The position numbers and the translations under genes are program-made. From a virus, in IMG/VR virus record IMGVR_UViG_3300009164_000132, positions 1 to 44,496 of that record: DNA of 44,496 nt; one strand, 5' to 3'. Below the pieces are notes generated by a model. The model had not been told where the DNA came from, did not search any database, and worked only from the letters and a program-made list of their open reading frames with translations. Every line of letters starts with the position of its first letter. Position 1 is the first letter of the stretch. Positions 1-7,464 of this stretch are shown in pieces.

Positions 1-72
1 AAGTCTCGTGAGCGTTATAGCTTTGGTTGGTCTGATCCACTAGGAATCTACGGTTCCCCAGGTTCAAGCTAA
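1..72 (+). CDS. C-terminal end of probable major capsid protein (partial)
   Basis: Only the last 23 codons are present, open from base 1 and ending at TAA 70-72. The visible tail contains RYSFGWSDPLGIYGSPG, which resembles, from memory, the C-terminus of phage major capsid proteins of the P22-coat-like kind found in aquatic podoviruses. Position supports this: it is followed at once by a strong terminator and then by a small virion gene, as expected for a highly expressed capsid gene. The capsid call is inference from a short tail and context; another abundant virion protein is possible. Confidence 0.55.
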   Translation, partial: KSRERYSFGWSDPLGIYGSPGSS

Positions 73-92
73 TTCAAACCTTGTAGTGAAGA

Positions 93-117
93 CCCCGCCC
101 AAAAAGCGGGGTTTTTT
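93..117 (+). terminator. Rho-independent terminator after the capsid gene
   Basis: A perfect GC-rich stem (CCCCGC 93-98 with GCGGGG 106-111), a 7-base loop rich in A, and a run of six T at 112-117. It lies 20 bases after the stop of the upstream partial gene and ahead of the promoter-like element at 132-160, so it separates capsid transcription from the following virion genes. Confidence 0.92.
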
Positions 118-131
118 ATTTTTAGAAACTG

Positions 132-160
132 TTGCACCCACCTTTAATTCGGTGTATAAA
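132..160 (+). promoter_or_regulatory. Sigma70-like promoter ahead of the virion operon
   Basis: TTGCAC (132-137) and TATAAA (155-160) are separated by exactly 17 bases, a good match to bacterial -35/-10 boxes. It sits between the terminator and the first complete gene. A direct repeat TGCACCCA overlaps the -35 box (133-140) and recurs at 193-200, possibly an operator. Use of host RNA polymerase here is inference. Confidence 0.6.
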
Positions 161-182
161 TATACTATCTGGGTAATTCCAG

Positions 183-224
183 CCTATTAAACTGCACCCA
201 GCAGACGATATACCGATTAATAGG
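183..224 (+). promoter_or_regulatory. Inverted repeat in the 5' leader
   Basis: CCTATTAA (183-190) and TTAATAGG (217-224) are perfectly complementary across 26 bases, in the untranslated leader of the 251-742 gene. It could form an mRNA stem that stabilises the transcript, or be a binding site. The AT-rich stem is only 8 bp, so function is uncertain. Confidence 0.4.
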
Positions 225-250
225 TTTAACTTGTATATAGGAGAACTCTC

Positions 251-742
251 ATGGGTTTAGCTTCACATTTAGGTCCTTGGCTACTCGGAACCGTTAAAAA
301 CACTACTGGTACTACTGCTGGCACAATCCGCAACATGGGCGCTACTATTTGCTCACAGTCATTTCCGATTGCTTACACAGACGTAACTGCTGGTACATAC
401 GCATTTACCCTACCTGCTGGCGCTCAGATTCTTGATGCTCAGTTCAACACTACTACTGCTTACGCTACTACCACCCCTACATACGCTTTGTTTGTAAACG
501 GTACGGCTATTAATACAGCGGCTAACGGTAGCGTGTTTACTAACACAGGTATTGTTAACCTTTTGTTAGGTAACAACAACGCTGCTGGTGCTACATTGTG
601 TGCTAACGTAGGCTCTACTGATGCGTTAATTACATTTACTCAAGCTAACGTAACAGCCACTTCTGGTGCTGGTGTGTTAACTGTGCGTTATGTAGTTCGC
701 CAATCTGACGGTACATACGTTCCTACAGCTCAGCAGGCTTAA
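251..742 (+). CDS. Small virion protein, possible capsid decoration protein
   Basis: 163 residues, start ATG preceded by AGGAGA at good spacing. The protein is rich in Thr, Ala, Asn and Gly with alternating hydrophobic residues, typical of a beta-rich virion protein, and has no signal peptide or membrane segment. It sits directly after the probable capsid gene with its own promoter and terminator, which suggests high copy number. I recall similar proteins starting MGLASHLGPWLLGTVK in uncultured aquatic phages without assigned function. Decoration or minor capsid protein is inferred from position only. Confidence 0.7.
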   Translation: MGLASHLGPWLLGTVKNTTGTTAGTIRNMGATICSQSFPIAYTDVTAGTYAFTLPAGAQILDAQFNTTTAYATTTPTYALFVNGTAINTAANGSVFTNTGIVNLLLGNNNAAGATLCANVGSTDALITFTQANVTATSGAGVLTVRYVVRQSDGTYVPTAQQA

Positions 743-751
743 TTAATCTTC

Positions 752-779
752 GGGGGTAGTACAAACCCTACCTCCTTTT
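752..779 (+). terminator. Probable terminator between two virion genes
   Basis: GGGGGTAG (752-759) pairs with CTACCTCC (768-775), 8 bp including one G-U pair, with an 8-base loop and TTTT at 776-779. It follows the stop of the 251-742 gene and precedes the ribosome-binding site of the next gene. The short T-run suggests partial termination, which would make the first gene more abundant than those downstream. Confidence 0.55.
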
Positions 780-798
780 CAACTTTAGGAGATTGATT

Positions 799-1092
799 AT
801 GATGCAGACAGACGTAAAAAGTGCGCACCTTAGCGCAGCTGGCTCTTACTATGTAGGTCGAACACGACTAAAGGGTATTGTTGTATCCCCAAAAATAAGC
901 ACGTCGGTAACATTTGAAATCCGAGACGGTAGCGCCACAGCCGCCGTTCTCTACACAATGGACTTAGCTGGCAACAGTAATCCAAATACTTTTTACGTTC
1001 AAGTTCCTGGCGAAGGTGTTTTGGCTTCTACAGGTTTGTATTTAACGACAAGTGTTGGCACTGTTACTGGTATTACTGTGTTTTATGGCTAA
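799..1092 (+). CDS. Small phage virion-associated protein, unknown function
   Basis: 97 residues from ATG 799, chosen because AGGAG (787-791) lies 7 bases upstream; an upstream in-frame TTG (793) has no such site. The sequence alternates beta-prone and polar residues with the pattern VTFEIRDG...AVLYTMDLAG...FYVQVPGEGVL, which suggests a small beta-sandwich. No catalytic motif or membrane segment. It overlaps the next gene by 8 bases. Similar short proteins next to capsid genes occur in aquatic phages; the role is unknown, probably structural. Confidence 0.65.
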   Translation: MMQTDVKSAHLSAAGSYYVGRTRLKGIVVSPKISTSVTFEIRDGSATAAVLYTMDLAGNSNPNTFYVQVPGEGVLASTGLYLTTSVGTVTGITVFYG

Positions 1093-1339
1093 GAAGACCC
1101 CTTCTCTCTCAATTGGTAGAGGAGAAAAGCTCCCTGTTTCTAAGGGGGCTGGTCTGACGGCTAAAGGTCGTGCTAAGTACAATGCAGCAACTGGGAGTAA
1201 TTTAAAAGCTCCTCAACCCCAAGGTGGATCTAGAAAAAAATCCTTCTGCGCCCGTATGTCTGGAATGCCAGGTCCGATGAAAGACGAAAATGGCAAACCA
1301 ACAAGAAAGGCAGCCTCATTAAAGAGGTGGAAATGTTAA
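1085..1339 (+). CDS. Small basic phage protein with SFCARMSGM motif (DUF6321-like)
   Basis: 84 residues. The start at ATG 1085 gives MAKKTPSLSIGRG and overlaps the preceding stop by 8 bases, so translation is probably coupled. Features seen: a GLTAKGRAKYNAATGSNLKAP segment, a KKSFCARMSGM motif, and a C-terminal KRWKC. This combination is conserved among small phage proteins that I recall as DUF6321 or hypothetical, common beside structural genes of T7-like and aquatic phages. Very basic, so nucleic-acid contact or capsid packing is conceivable. Function not established. Confidence 0.7.
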   Translation: MAKKTPSLSIGRGEKLPVSKGAGLTAKGRAKYNAATGSNLKAPQPQGGSRKKSFCARMSGMPGPMKDENGKPTRKAASLKRWKC

Positions 1340-1569
1340 ACATGATGGAACTTTGGACAGGTGGGTTAACTATATTTGTAGCCCTAATTGGATATATCAT
1401 GCACGAAAAGTTTGCAGAACTTGGTCGTATTGGTATTTTGTTAAACAAAACAAGAGAAGAGGTAGCCCGTGATAACGTTACTAAAGCAGAAGTTGATCGC
1501 ATTATGGAACACATTGATTCAAGGTTTAACAAACTTGAAGGCAAAATTGACCAGCTTATTCAAAAGTAA
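1333..1569 (+). CDS. Small membrane protein with C-terminal coiled coil
   Basis: 78 residues from ATG 1333, which has AGAGG (1323-1327) upstream and overlaps the previous stop; GTG 1327 and ATG 1342 are alternatives. One hydrophobic segment (about residues 8-23) is followed by a charged heptad-like helix ending HIDSRFNKLEGKIDQLIQK. This layout resembles XhlA/type-II-holin-associated proteins and the 20057-20323 protein of the lysis region. It lies among virion genes, so a lysis role is uncertain; a membrane-interacting virion or accessory lysis protein is possible. Confidence 0.6.
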   Translation: MLNMMELWTGGLTIFVALIGYIMHEKFAELGRIGILLNKTREEVARDNVTKAEVDRIMEHIDSRFNKLEGKIDQLIQK

Positions 1570-1572
1570 ATA

Positions 1573-2193
1573 ATGCCAAGCAAATCTAAAGCGCAACACA
1601 ATTTGATGGCAGCAGTTGCCCATAACAAGGCATTTGCTAAAAAAGTAGGTATTCCACAATCCGTGGGTAAAGAGTTTAACGATGCCGATAAGGGCAAAAA
1701 ATTTAGGAGTGGTGGAATGGCTAAAAAAGAAATGCACTCTGAGAAATCAGAAATGAAAATGGACAAAGCCCAAGATAAGGCAATGATTCAAAAAGCTTTT
1801 AGACAGCACGATATGCAAGAGCATAAAGGCGGTAAAGGCACAACTTTAAAACTAGCTAAAGGTGGTATGGATATGAAAAAGAAATCAGTAAACCCAGCAA
1901 TGGCAATGATGGCTGCTCGTGCTATGCGCACTCCAGCTGCTCCAGCTATGAAACCGCCTATGGCTGCTCCTATGGCTCCTCCTACTGCCCCTATGGGCAT
2001 GGGCATGAAAAGTGGTGGTCGCACTCCTCCTAAAGGCGATCATCCTGTTCAAAAGCAAGCTAAACATGGCGCTAAAATAATTAAGATGGCATCTGGCGGT
2101 TTAGCAGCTGGTCATAAATCAGCTAATGGATGTGCTGTAAAAGGTCTTACTAAAGGTAAGCAAGTTAAAATGAGATCTGGTGGAATGTGCTAA
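1573..2193 (+). CDS. DUF3008-like basic protein with GG motif repeats
   Basis: 206 residues. The N-terminus (MPSKSKAQHNLMAAVAHN, then FAKKVGIPQSVGKEF...ADKGKKF) matches the DUF3008 pattern as I know it. The rest is low-complexity: Lys/Met-rich with short SGG, KGG and SGGL units, an Ala/Pro/Met-rich tract at about 110-142, and a C-terminal ANGCAVKGLTKG motif. No enzyme motif. The next gene starts directly after its stop. The C-terminal motif recurs in the next protein and, in variant form, at 4374-4571. Probably a virion-associated or nucleic-acid-contacting protein; function unknown. Confidence 0.65.
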   Translation: MPSKSKAQHNLMAAVAHNKAFAKKVGIPQSVGKEFNDADKGKKFRSGGMAKKEMHSEKSEMKMDKAQDKAMIQKAFRQHDMQEHKGGKGTTLKLAKGGMDMKKKSVNPAMAMMAARAMRTPAAPAMKPPMAAPMAPPTAPMGMGMKSGGRTPPKGDHPVQKQAKHGAKIIKMASGGLAAGHKSANGCAVKGLTKGKQVKMRSGGMC

Positions 2194-2610
2194 ATGCCAA
2201 TTGATCCTATAGATCCTTCTAAAAAAACTGGCGGTAATGGGAACGAGAAATATACTCCTCCCAAGGAAAAGTTTGGTCTTAGCGATTACGATAAAGCAGC
2301 GGAAAAAGTGAAACAAGAAAACGAAAAAGCCAAAGCTGATGCACATAAAATGGCAGAAGAGCAAAGAGCAAAAGTTAAAGCTGAAAGCCCACGCACTTAT
2401 GCCGAAAGACTGCAAGATATGGGCAGACTACCTAAACCTAGCGGTGGCGGTAGTGGCGGTGGAGCAGGTGGCGCTACAGACATGAAATTTATGAAAGGTA
2501 TTGGTAATAAACCAGACCCAACATACAAAAAAGGTGGCAAAGTATCTGCTGCCTCTAAAAGAGCTGATGGATGTTGTGTTAAAGGCAAAACAAGAGGAAG
2601 AATGATATGA
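2194..2610 (+). CDS. Small phage protein with C-terminal ADGCCVKGKTRG motif
   Basis: 138 residues, starting immediately after the preceding stop. The N-terminal half is a charged helix (about residues 28-70), followed by a Gly/Ser linker (GGGSGGGAGG), a YKKGGKV unit and the C-terminal KRADGCCVKGKTRGRMI. The last motif is shared with the gene before, and I recall it as recurrent at the C-termini of proteins in uncultured aquatic phages. Its stop overlaps the next start (ATGA at 2607). No known function; a small structural or assembly factor is a reasonable guess. Confidence 0.6.
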   Translation: MPIDPIDPSKKTGGNGNEKYTPPKEKFGLSDYDKAAEKVKQENEKAKADAHKMAEEQRAKVKAESPRTYAERLQDMGRLPKPSGGGSGGGAGGATDMKFMKGIGNKPDPTYKKGGKVSAASKRADGCCVKGKTRGRMI

Positions 2611-2969
2611 GAGCTTCTCGTGGTATGGGTGATATATCCCCTTCCAAAATGCCTAAGGGAATTAAAAAAGCCCGTAGGGATGATACCGACTTTACTCAAT
2701 TTGCCAAAGGTGGAAAGATTAAACACTCTGGCCCTATCCAAGTATCCAAAGTGCCTGGAAGCATGGCTCCTATTGTTAAAGGAATGTTAGCTAAACCAGG
2801 AAAATTAACCGCTGCCGATATGTTTGCCAAGGGTGGTTTGTATGAAAATATTCATAAAAAGCAAGCTCGTATTAAAGCTGGCTCTGGTGAAAAGATGCGT
2901 AAGCCTGGGTCTAAAGGTGCGCCTACTAAAGCGGACTTTATTAAATCTGCTAAAACTGCGAAAAAATAA
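2607..2969 (+). CDS. Small basic phage protein, unknown (SPSKMPK / KMRKPGSKGAPT type)
   Basis: 120 residues, coupled to both neighbours (ATGA upstream, TAATG downstream). Very basic. It contains SPSKMPKG near the N-terminus, two FAKGG units (about 31-36 and 73-77) and a C-terminal IKAGSGEKMRKPGSKGAPT segment that I recognise from many uncultured aquatic podoviruses without assigned function. No membrane segment or catalytic motif. Position between small basic proteins and the head-tail adaptor argues for a head-tail junction or DNA-contact role; this is inference. Confidence 0.65.
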   Translation: MRASRGMGDISPSKMPKGIKKARRDDTDFTQFAKGGKIKHSGPIQVSKVPGSMAPIVKGMLAKPGKLTAADMFAKGGLYENIHKKQARIKAGSGEKMRKPGSKGAPTKADFIKSAKTAKK

Positions 2970-3931
2970 TGGCATACACTTCTGGAACAACAGTATTTAA
3001 CCTAGACCTTACCGAGCTAGTCGAGGAAGCGTTTGAGCGCTGTGGTTCGCAGATGCGTTCTGGATATGATTTAAAGACTGCTAGACGGTCTTTAAATTTA
3101 ATGAGCATTGAATGGGCTAACCGTGGTATTAACCTTTGGACTGTAGAAGAAGTATCTATTCCTTTGGTTACTGGTCAAGGTGTTTATGCCATTCCTGCTG
3201 ACACTATTGATATTTTAGATTTAGAAACACGGACAAGTAATGCAAGTACATCTAATCAAACTGACATTAATTTGTCTCGTATATCTGAGTCTACTTACGC
3301 TACTATTCCTAATAAACTGACCACAGGCAGACCTGTACAAGTCTATTACAACCGCCAGTCTGGTAACGATGATGTGTCAAATACCATTTATTTGGCAGCT
3401 AACATTAGCGCTACAGACACCTCAATTACTTTGGCTACTACTGACGGATCGGTAGTAAACATTAGGTCTACTGGTTTTATTAAGATTGATAATGAAACTA
3501 TTGCTTACACAAACTTAGTAGGCAACGTGCTTACTAACTGCTGGCGTGGTCAAAACGGTACTACCGCAGCTGCTCACACAATTGGCACTCCTCCAAACTA
3601 CAAGTACATTACCATCCAATATTTACCATGCGTAAATCTCTGGCCTACCCCCGATTCAGGCGGTGGTCCATACACATTGGTCTACTGGCGTATGCGTAGG
3701 GTGCAAGATGCTGGTACTGGCGTAAACATTCAAGATGTGCCATTCCGCTTTATTAACTGCATGGCAGCTGGTTTAGCTTACTTTTTAAGCGTTAAATTGC
3801 AGGGAATGACATCAGAACGGGTAATGTTCCTTAAAAGCGATTACGAAGAACAGTTTGATCTTGCAGCGCAAGAAGATAGAGAAACTGCTCCAGTTCGCTG
3901 GGTTCCTCGCAATCTGTTTTATGCAAGGTAA
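2969..3931 (+). CDS. Head-tail adaptor-like protein (P22 gp4 / T7 gp11 type)
   Basis: 320 residues. The N-terminal helix pattern (DLTELVEEAFERCG...GYDLKTARRSLNLMSIEWANRGINLW) is typical of the tail adaptor that binds below the portal in short-tailed phages. It is followed by beta-rich sequence and a C-terminal helix ending VRWVPRNLFYAR. Residues about 148-211 carry an inserted module with KIDNETIAYT and RGQNGTTAAAHT, which also occurs in the nozzle protein at 21317-23716. Start TAATG overlaps the previous stop. The adaptor role is inferred from fold-type sequence pattern and neighbours. Confidence 0.72.
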   Translation: MAYTSGTTVFNLDLTELVEEAFERCGSQMRSGYDLKTARRSLNLMSIEWANRGINLWTVEEVSIPLVTGQGVYAIPADTIDILDLETRTSNASTSNQTDINLSRISESTYATIPNKLTTGRPVQVYYNRQSGNDDVSNTIYLAANISATDTSITLATTDGSVVNIRSTGFIKIDNETIAYTNLVGNVLTNCWRGQNGTTAAAHTIGTPPNYKYITIQYLPCVNLWPTPDSGGGPYTLVYWRMRRVQDAGTGVNIQDVPFRFINCMAAGLAYFLSVKLQGMTSERVMFLKSDYEEQFDLAAQEDRETAPVRWVPRNLFYAR

Positions 3932-3934
3932 GTA

Positions 3935-4363
3935 ATGCCATCAAATTTTGCTTCTGGCAAGTATTCAATTGCCGAATGTGACAGATGTGGTCAACGGTTT
4001 AAGTTAGTCCAGCTTAAAAAGCTGACTATTAAAACTAAGCAGGTCAGTATTAAAGTATGTCCAGAGTGCTGGGAACCAGATCAGCCTCAGTTGCAATTGG
4101 GTATGTATCCAGTTAATGACCCCCAGGCAGTACGGGAGCCAAGACCTGATACTAGTTATTACGCTTCTGGACAGAGTGGTTTACAGACCCAAAATGGTAA
4201 CGGTGTTAGTACAAGCCAAAACGGTTATCAAGAGGGTGGTAGTAGAGTCTTTCAATGGGGCTGGGGTCCTGTTGGCGGTGCAAGTCAATTTGATAGCGTT
4301 TTAACTCCAAATTACTTGATTGCAGTAGGACAAGTCGGTACAGTAACGATAACAGTAACTTAA
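3935..4363 (+). CDS. Zinc-ribbon virion-associated protein
   Basis: 142 residues. Two CxxC knuckles, C15-x2-C18 and C42-x2-C45, form a probable zinc ribbon, followed by PDQPQLQLGMYPVNDPQA and RPDTSYYASG. The C-terminal half ends in a beta-type stretch after QWGWGPVGG. I recall this arrangement from aquatic podoviruses, immediately after the adaptor gene. The start follows AAGGTAAG at suitable spacing. Zinc binding is predicted from the cysteines; function is unknown, probably a tail or head-completion accessory. Confidence 0.7.
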   Translation: MPSNFASGKYSIAECDRCGQRFKLVQLKKLTIKTKQVSIKVCPECWEPDQPQLQLGMYPVNDPQAVREPRPDTSYYASGQSGLQTQNGNGVSTSQNGYQEGGSRVFQWGWGPVGGASQFDSVLTPNYLIAVGQVGTVTITVT

Positions 4364-4373
4364 GGAGTTAATT

Positions 4374-4571
4374 ATGTCATTCAAAAAAGGCGCAAACGGT
4401 ATTGAATCTAAAGGCAAAACTAAGGGTACAAACCTTGGTGATAGCGGTCCAACCGCCCCAATTCAACATGGTGGCAAAAAAACTGGTGGCATTACAGGCA
4501 TGAAAGCTAGAGCTGTAGGTCGTAACATGGCTCGTGCAATGCTCCAGAAATCAGCAGGAAGAGGTCGATAA
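4374..4571 (+). CDS. Very small basic phage protein
   Basis: 65 residues, with AAGGAG just upstream of ATG 4374. Rich in Lys, Gly, Arg and Thr. It carries ANGIESKGKTKGT, a variant of the C-terminal motif of the 1573-2193 and 2194-2610 proteins, and a C-terminal helix with MKARAVGRNMARAMLQK. The helix resembles small proteins near adaptor genes in aquatic phages. Too short for a fold assignment; possibly a nucleic-acid-binding or junction peptide. Confidence 0.6.
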   Translation: MSFKKGANGIESKGKTKGTNLGDSGPTAPIQHGGKKTGGITGMKARAVGRNMARAMLQKSAGRGR

Positions 4572-4573
4572 TT

Positions 4574-4909
4574 ATGGCTAAGAACGATTTTCCAAAAACA
4601 GAAACCAAAAACGGTTTTATGGCTTTAGGTCATGCCAAAGAAAACAAACCAGCTAGTGCTTATACAGGGTTTAAATATCCATCTGGCGGTGGTAAAGACA
4701 TTGGTATTTACAAACAACCAATGCCTAACCCAAACGGCACAGAGCATGAATCTGTAGCTATGGCTGGTAATGGTTTAGAAAAAAACAATATCTCTGTAGG
4801 TGGCGTAAGCAAAGGCAACTACCCCAAAGAAAACCAATGCGGTGTTGGTGAAATGCGTGGTTATGGAGCTGCTACCAAAGGTCGTAAAATTAGCGGCAAA
4901 ATGGGCTAA
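4574..4909 (+). CDS. Small phage protein, unknown
   Basis: 111 residues, starting 2 bases after the preceding stop. Polar, rich in Gly, Lys and Asn, with no hydrophobic core that would suggest a membrane segment. The C-terminus MRGYGAATKGRKISGKMG resembles the tails of other small aquatic-phage proteins I recall next to adaptor genes. The next gene follows within 2 bases. Nothing in the sequence identifies a function; location implies assembly or virion association. Confidence 0.6.
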   Translation: MAKNDFPKTETKNGFMALGHAKENKPASAYTGFKYPSGGGKDIGIYKQPMPNPNGTEHESVAMAGNGLEKNNISVGGVSKGNYPKENQCGVGEMRGYGAATKGRKISGKMG

Positions 4910-4911
4910 AC

Positions 4912-5847
4912 ATGAATTATGTACAGTTGTACCAGGCAATACAGGACTATTCTGAGAATACTGAATCTCTATTTTTGGAGAATATTCCTACGTTTGTTAT
5001 GCAAGCAGAGGAGCGCATCTATAACACGGTGCAATTTCCTGCTTTAAGAAGAAACGTAACTGGTACATTGACATCTGGAAACAAGTATCTTTCTCTGCCA
5101 TTAGACTTTTTGTCTACTTATTCATTGGCAGTAGTAGATGCAAGCAATAACTACACTTACTTGCTTAACAAAGATGTTAACTTTATTCGTGAGGCTTACC
5201 CAAATACCAACGCAGCTTACAACGGATTGCCTAAATATTACGCACTATTTGGTCCACAATACACGCTTTCTAATGAGCTTTCAGCCATTATGGGACCAAC
5301 CCCAGATGCTAATTACACGGTAGAACTGCATTACTTCTTCTACCCAGCATCTATCGTACAAGGCGGTGTATCAACTTACACAACCCTAGTAGGGGGCGCA
5401 CTATATACCACAGGCGTATACAGCAATGTAGCCCTTACTGGAGGCTCTGGAACTGGAGCTACGGCTACGATTACCGTGGTTAATCAAGTTATTACTGGAG
5501 TTACGATTACCAATCCTGGTAGTTTCTATGTTGTTGGAGACATCTTAAGTATTTCAGCTGCTTCAATTGGCGCTGGTACTGGTGCTGGATTCTCTATTAC
5601 TGTGTCTGACGTTACCAACGATGACGGCACAAGCTGGCTTGGTGATAACTATGACCCAATTTTGTTCTATGGTGCAATGCGGGAAGCCATGCTTTTTATG
5701 AAGGGCGAACAAGATTTAATTAAATATTACGAAGATAAGTACCAAGAGGCTGTTGGACAAGCCAAACGTCTTGGCGATGGTCTTGAGCGTGGCGATGCGT
5801 ATCGTGATGGTCAGCTTAAATTAGACGTTAGCGGAAGGCGCTCCTAA
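4912..5847 (+). CDS. Second phage adaptor-type protein with inserted beta module
   Basis: 311 residues. The N-terminus (LYQAIQDYSENTE...IPTFVMQAEERIYNTVQFPALRRN) and C-terminus (WLGDNYDPILFYGAMREAMLFMKGEQDL...YEDKYQEA...LGDGLERGDAYRDGQ) match a widespread phage connector/adaptor-like family found in many short- and long-tailed phages. Between them, residues about 151-234 form a Gly/Thr/Val-rich beta module with GVTITNPGS.Y.VGD that looks inserted. It probably contributes to the head-tail connection. The TAATG junction couples it to the next gene. Family assignment is from memory of sequence pattern. Confidence 0.7.
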   Translation: MNYVQLYQAIQDYSENTESLFLENIPTFVMQAEERIYNTVQFPALRRNVTGTLTSGNKYLSLPLDFLSTYSLAVVDASNNYTYLLNKDVNFIREAYPNTNAAYNGLPKYYALFGPQYTLSNELSAIMGPTPDANYTVELHYFFYPASIVQGGVSTYTTLVGGALYTTGVYSNVALTGGSGTGATATITVVNQVITGVTITNPGSFYVVGDILSISAASIGAGTGAGFSITVSDVTNDDGTSWLGDNYDPILFYGAMREAMLFMKGEQDLIKYYEDKYQEAVGQAKRLGDGLERGDAYRDGQLKLDVSGRRS

Positions 5848-6272
5848 TGACTATTCAGCAAGGTCAATGCACAGTTTTTAAAAAAAACTGCTTAAGTGGA
5901 TTAGAAAACTTTGCAGTAGGAACAACCTATGTTTACAAGATTGCCCTGTACACCGCTAACGCTAATCTTTCTTATGAAACATTAACATATTCAGCTACCA
6001 ATGAAATCACGGGAACAGGGTATACAGCAGGTGGAAATACCTTAGTTGTTATCCCTCCAGCTAGTAGCGATCAGACCGCTTATGTATCGTTTGCACCATC
6101 CACTTGGACTGGTGCTTCCTTTACTTGTAGGGGTGCTTTAATCTACAATAGTACGACAAGTGCCGCTGTAGCTGTTTTAGATTTTGGGTCAGATAAAACA
6201 ACAACTAACACCTTTACGATAACTTTTCCAACGGCAAACGCAACAAGTGCCATTATCAGATTTAGCCAATAG
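5847..6272 (+). CDS. Phage virion protein, beta-rich, unknown
   Basis: 141 residues, start coupled by TAATG. Opens MTIQQGQCTVFKKNCLSGLENF, then YKIALYTANANL, GTGYTAGGNTL and RGALIYNST...AVAVLDFGSDKTT. This series is a recurrent small virion protein pattern in tailed phages of aquatic and proteobacterial hosts. The alternating polar/hydrophobic residues suggest a single beta domain. It lies between an adaptor-type gene and the fibre cassette, so tail or fibre attachment is plausible. No enzyme motif. Confidence 0.68.
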   Translation: MTIQQGQCTVFKKNCLSGLENFAVGTTYVYKIALYTANANLSYETLTYSATNEITGTGYTAGGNTLVVIPPASSDQTAYVSFAPSTWTGASFTCRGALIYNSTTSAAVAVLDFGSDKTTTNTFTITFPTANATSAIIRFSQ

Positions 6273-6280
6273 GAGTAATT

Positions 6281-6874
6281 ATGAGTGCAGAAATAACAAA
6301 AATGTCCGATAACTTTGGTGGATCAGCCTCCTTTGGCGGTGGTTCTGTTGAAACTGTTGGTCTAGAAGGTGTATACGTTGCTACCTGCTTTGATGCAGAC
6401 GGCAATGAAAAATGGTCAGATACCATTAAAAACTTAACTACCAACGTAGGTCGTGCCAATTTAATGAATTCTTACTTTGGTAATACTGGCGGTGGTGCAA
6501 TTGTTATGGGTCTAGGAGGCGCAAATGGCTCTAGTACGTTTACTCCAGCTTATGCTGATACTCAGTCTAGCCATGCTGGTTGGTACGAAGTTGGCGGTGC
6601 TAATGCCCCAACCTACTCTGGAACCCGTAAAACTCCAAGTTTCTCAGCATCAACGACAGCGAATCCTTCCGTTTTGTCAACCAGCGCTGCGGTGGTGTTT
6701 AGCATGACTGGTTCTGGAACTGTATACGGCGCATTTATTAACGTAGGTGGTTCAACTACCATTGATAGCACAACAGGCGTTTTGTTCAGTATTGGTGCAT
6801 TTACGGCTGGTTCTAAGACTGTAACGTCTGGCGATACAATAAATGTGACTTACACGCTGTCGGCTGCTGGCTAA
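6281..6874 (+). CDS. Phage structural protein, unknown
   Basis: 197 residues with AGGAG before ATG 6281. An N-terminal segment GVYVATCFDADGNEKWSDTIKNLTTNVGRANLMNSYF resembles a common phage virion protein whose N-terminus carries this conserved stretch, followed by a divergent Ser/Thr/Gly-rich beta domain. The start of the conserved part (residue about 28) is preceded by a Gly/Ser-rich leader. Likely part of the tail or baseplate-like structure upstream of the receptor-binding genes. Assignment is by pattern memory and position. Confidence 0.65.
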   Translation: MSAEITKMSDNFGGSASFGGGSVETVGLEGVYVATCFDADGNEKWSDTIKNLTTNVGRANLMNSYFGNTGGGAIVMGLGGANGSSTFTPAYADTQSSHAGWYEVGGANAPTYSGTRKTPSFSASTTANPSVLSTSAAVVFSMTGSGTVYGAFINVGGSTTIDSTTGVLFSIGAFTAGSKTVTSGDTINVTYTLSAAG

Positions 6875-6884
6875 GGAGCTTTAA

Positions 6885-7463
6885 ATGGCTCTCCAGTTAA
6901 GAGATAGGGTACTAGAAACCGCCTCGGCTCCTGGCACGGGTACTGTTACCTTGCTGGGCGCTTCGCTTGGCTATCAGTCTTTTAATACAGCATTAACATC
7001 AGGCTCTACAACTTATTACACAATTGCTGATCTAGGTGGCGCAAACTGGGAAGTGGGTCTTGGGACTTTTACTTCTCCAAACCAGCTGGTTCGTAATACT
7101 GTTTTATCTTCTAGCAACTCTGGTTCTACAGTTAATTTTAGTACTGGTACGCAAAACGTATTTATTACTTATCCGTCTTCGCAGTCTGTATATGAGGATG
7201 CTTCTGGTAACGTGTCTCCGCTTGGGACTATTGCTTCGGGAGTTTGGAATGCTACTGCAATTACTACGGCTTATGGTGGTACTGGGCTTACTTCCTATAC
7301 TGCTGGTGATCTACCCTATTACACTTCTGGTACTGCTCTGTCTAAACTGGCTATTGGAACCAACGGGTATGTCCTTACATCAAACGGTACAGCTCCAGTC
7401 TGGTCAGCAAATACGGCAGCAACGGCAGACGATGCGTACTTCTTATCCTTTATGATGGGCTAA
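6885..7463 (+). CDS. Tail fibre-like protein with GGTG linker motif
   Basis: 192 residues, AAGGAG upstream. Residues 1-100 contain RDRVLETASAPGTGTVTLLGA, YYTIADLGGANWEVGLGTF and RNTVLSSSNSGSTVNFS, a familiar fibre head domain. This is followed by GTIASGVWNATAITTAYGGTGLTSYTAGDL and NGYVLTSNGTAPVWS, the linker repeats common in phage tail fibres. The C-terminus ends AYFLSFMMG. Probably a short fibre or fibre base bound to the tail. First gene of the receptor-binding cassette. Confidence 0.72.
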   Translation: MALQLRDRVLETASAPGTGTVTLLGASLGYQSFNTALTSGSTTYYTIADLGGANWEVGLGTFTSPNQLVRNTVLSSSNSGSTVNFSTGTQNVFITYPSSQSVYEDASGNVSPLGTIASGVWNATAITTAYGGTGLTSYTAGDLPYYTSGTALSKLAIGTNGYVLTSNGTAPVWSANTAATADDAYFLSFMMG

Positions 7464-7464
7464 T

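Noticed and set aside
3935-4363. Zinc-ribbon protein as a transcription factor
   Set aside because: The conserved QWGW and PQLQLGMYPVNDPQ parts and position between adaptor and virion genes fit a virion-associated protein better.
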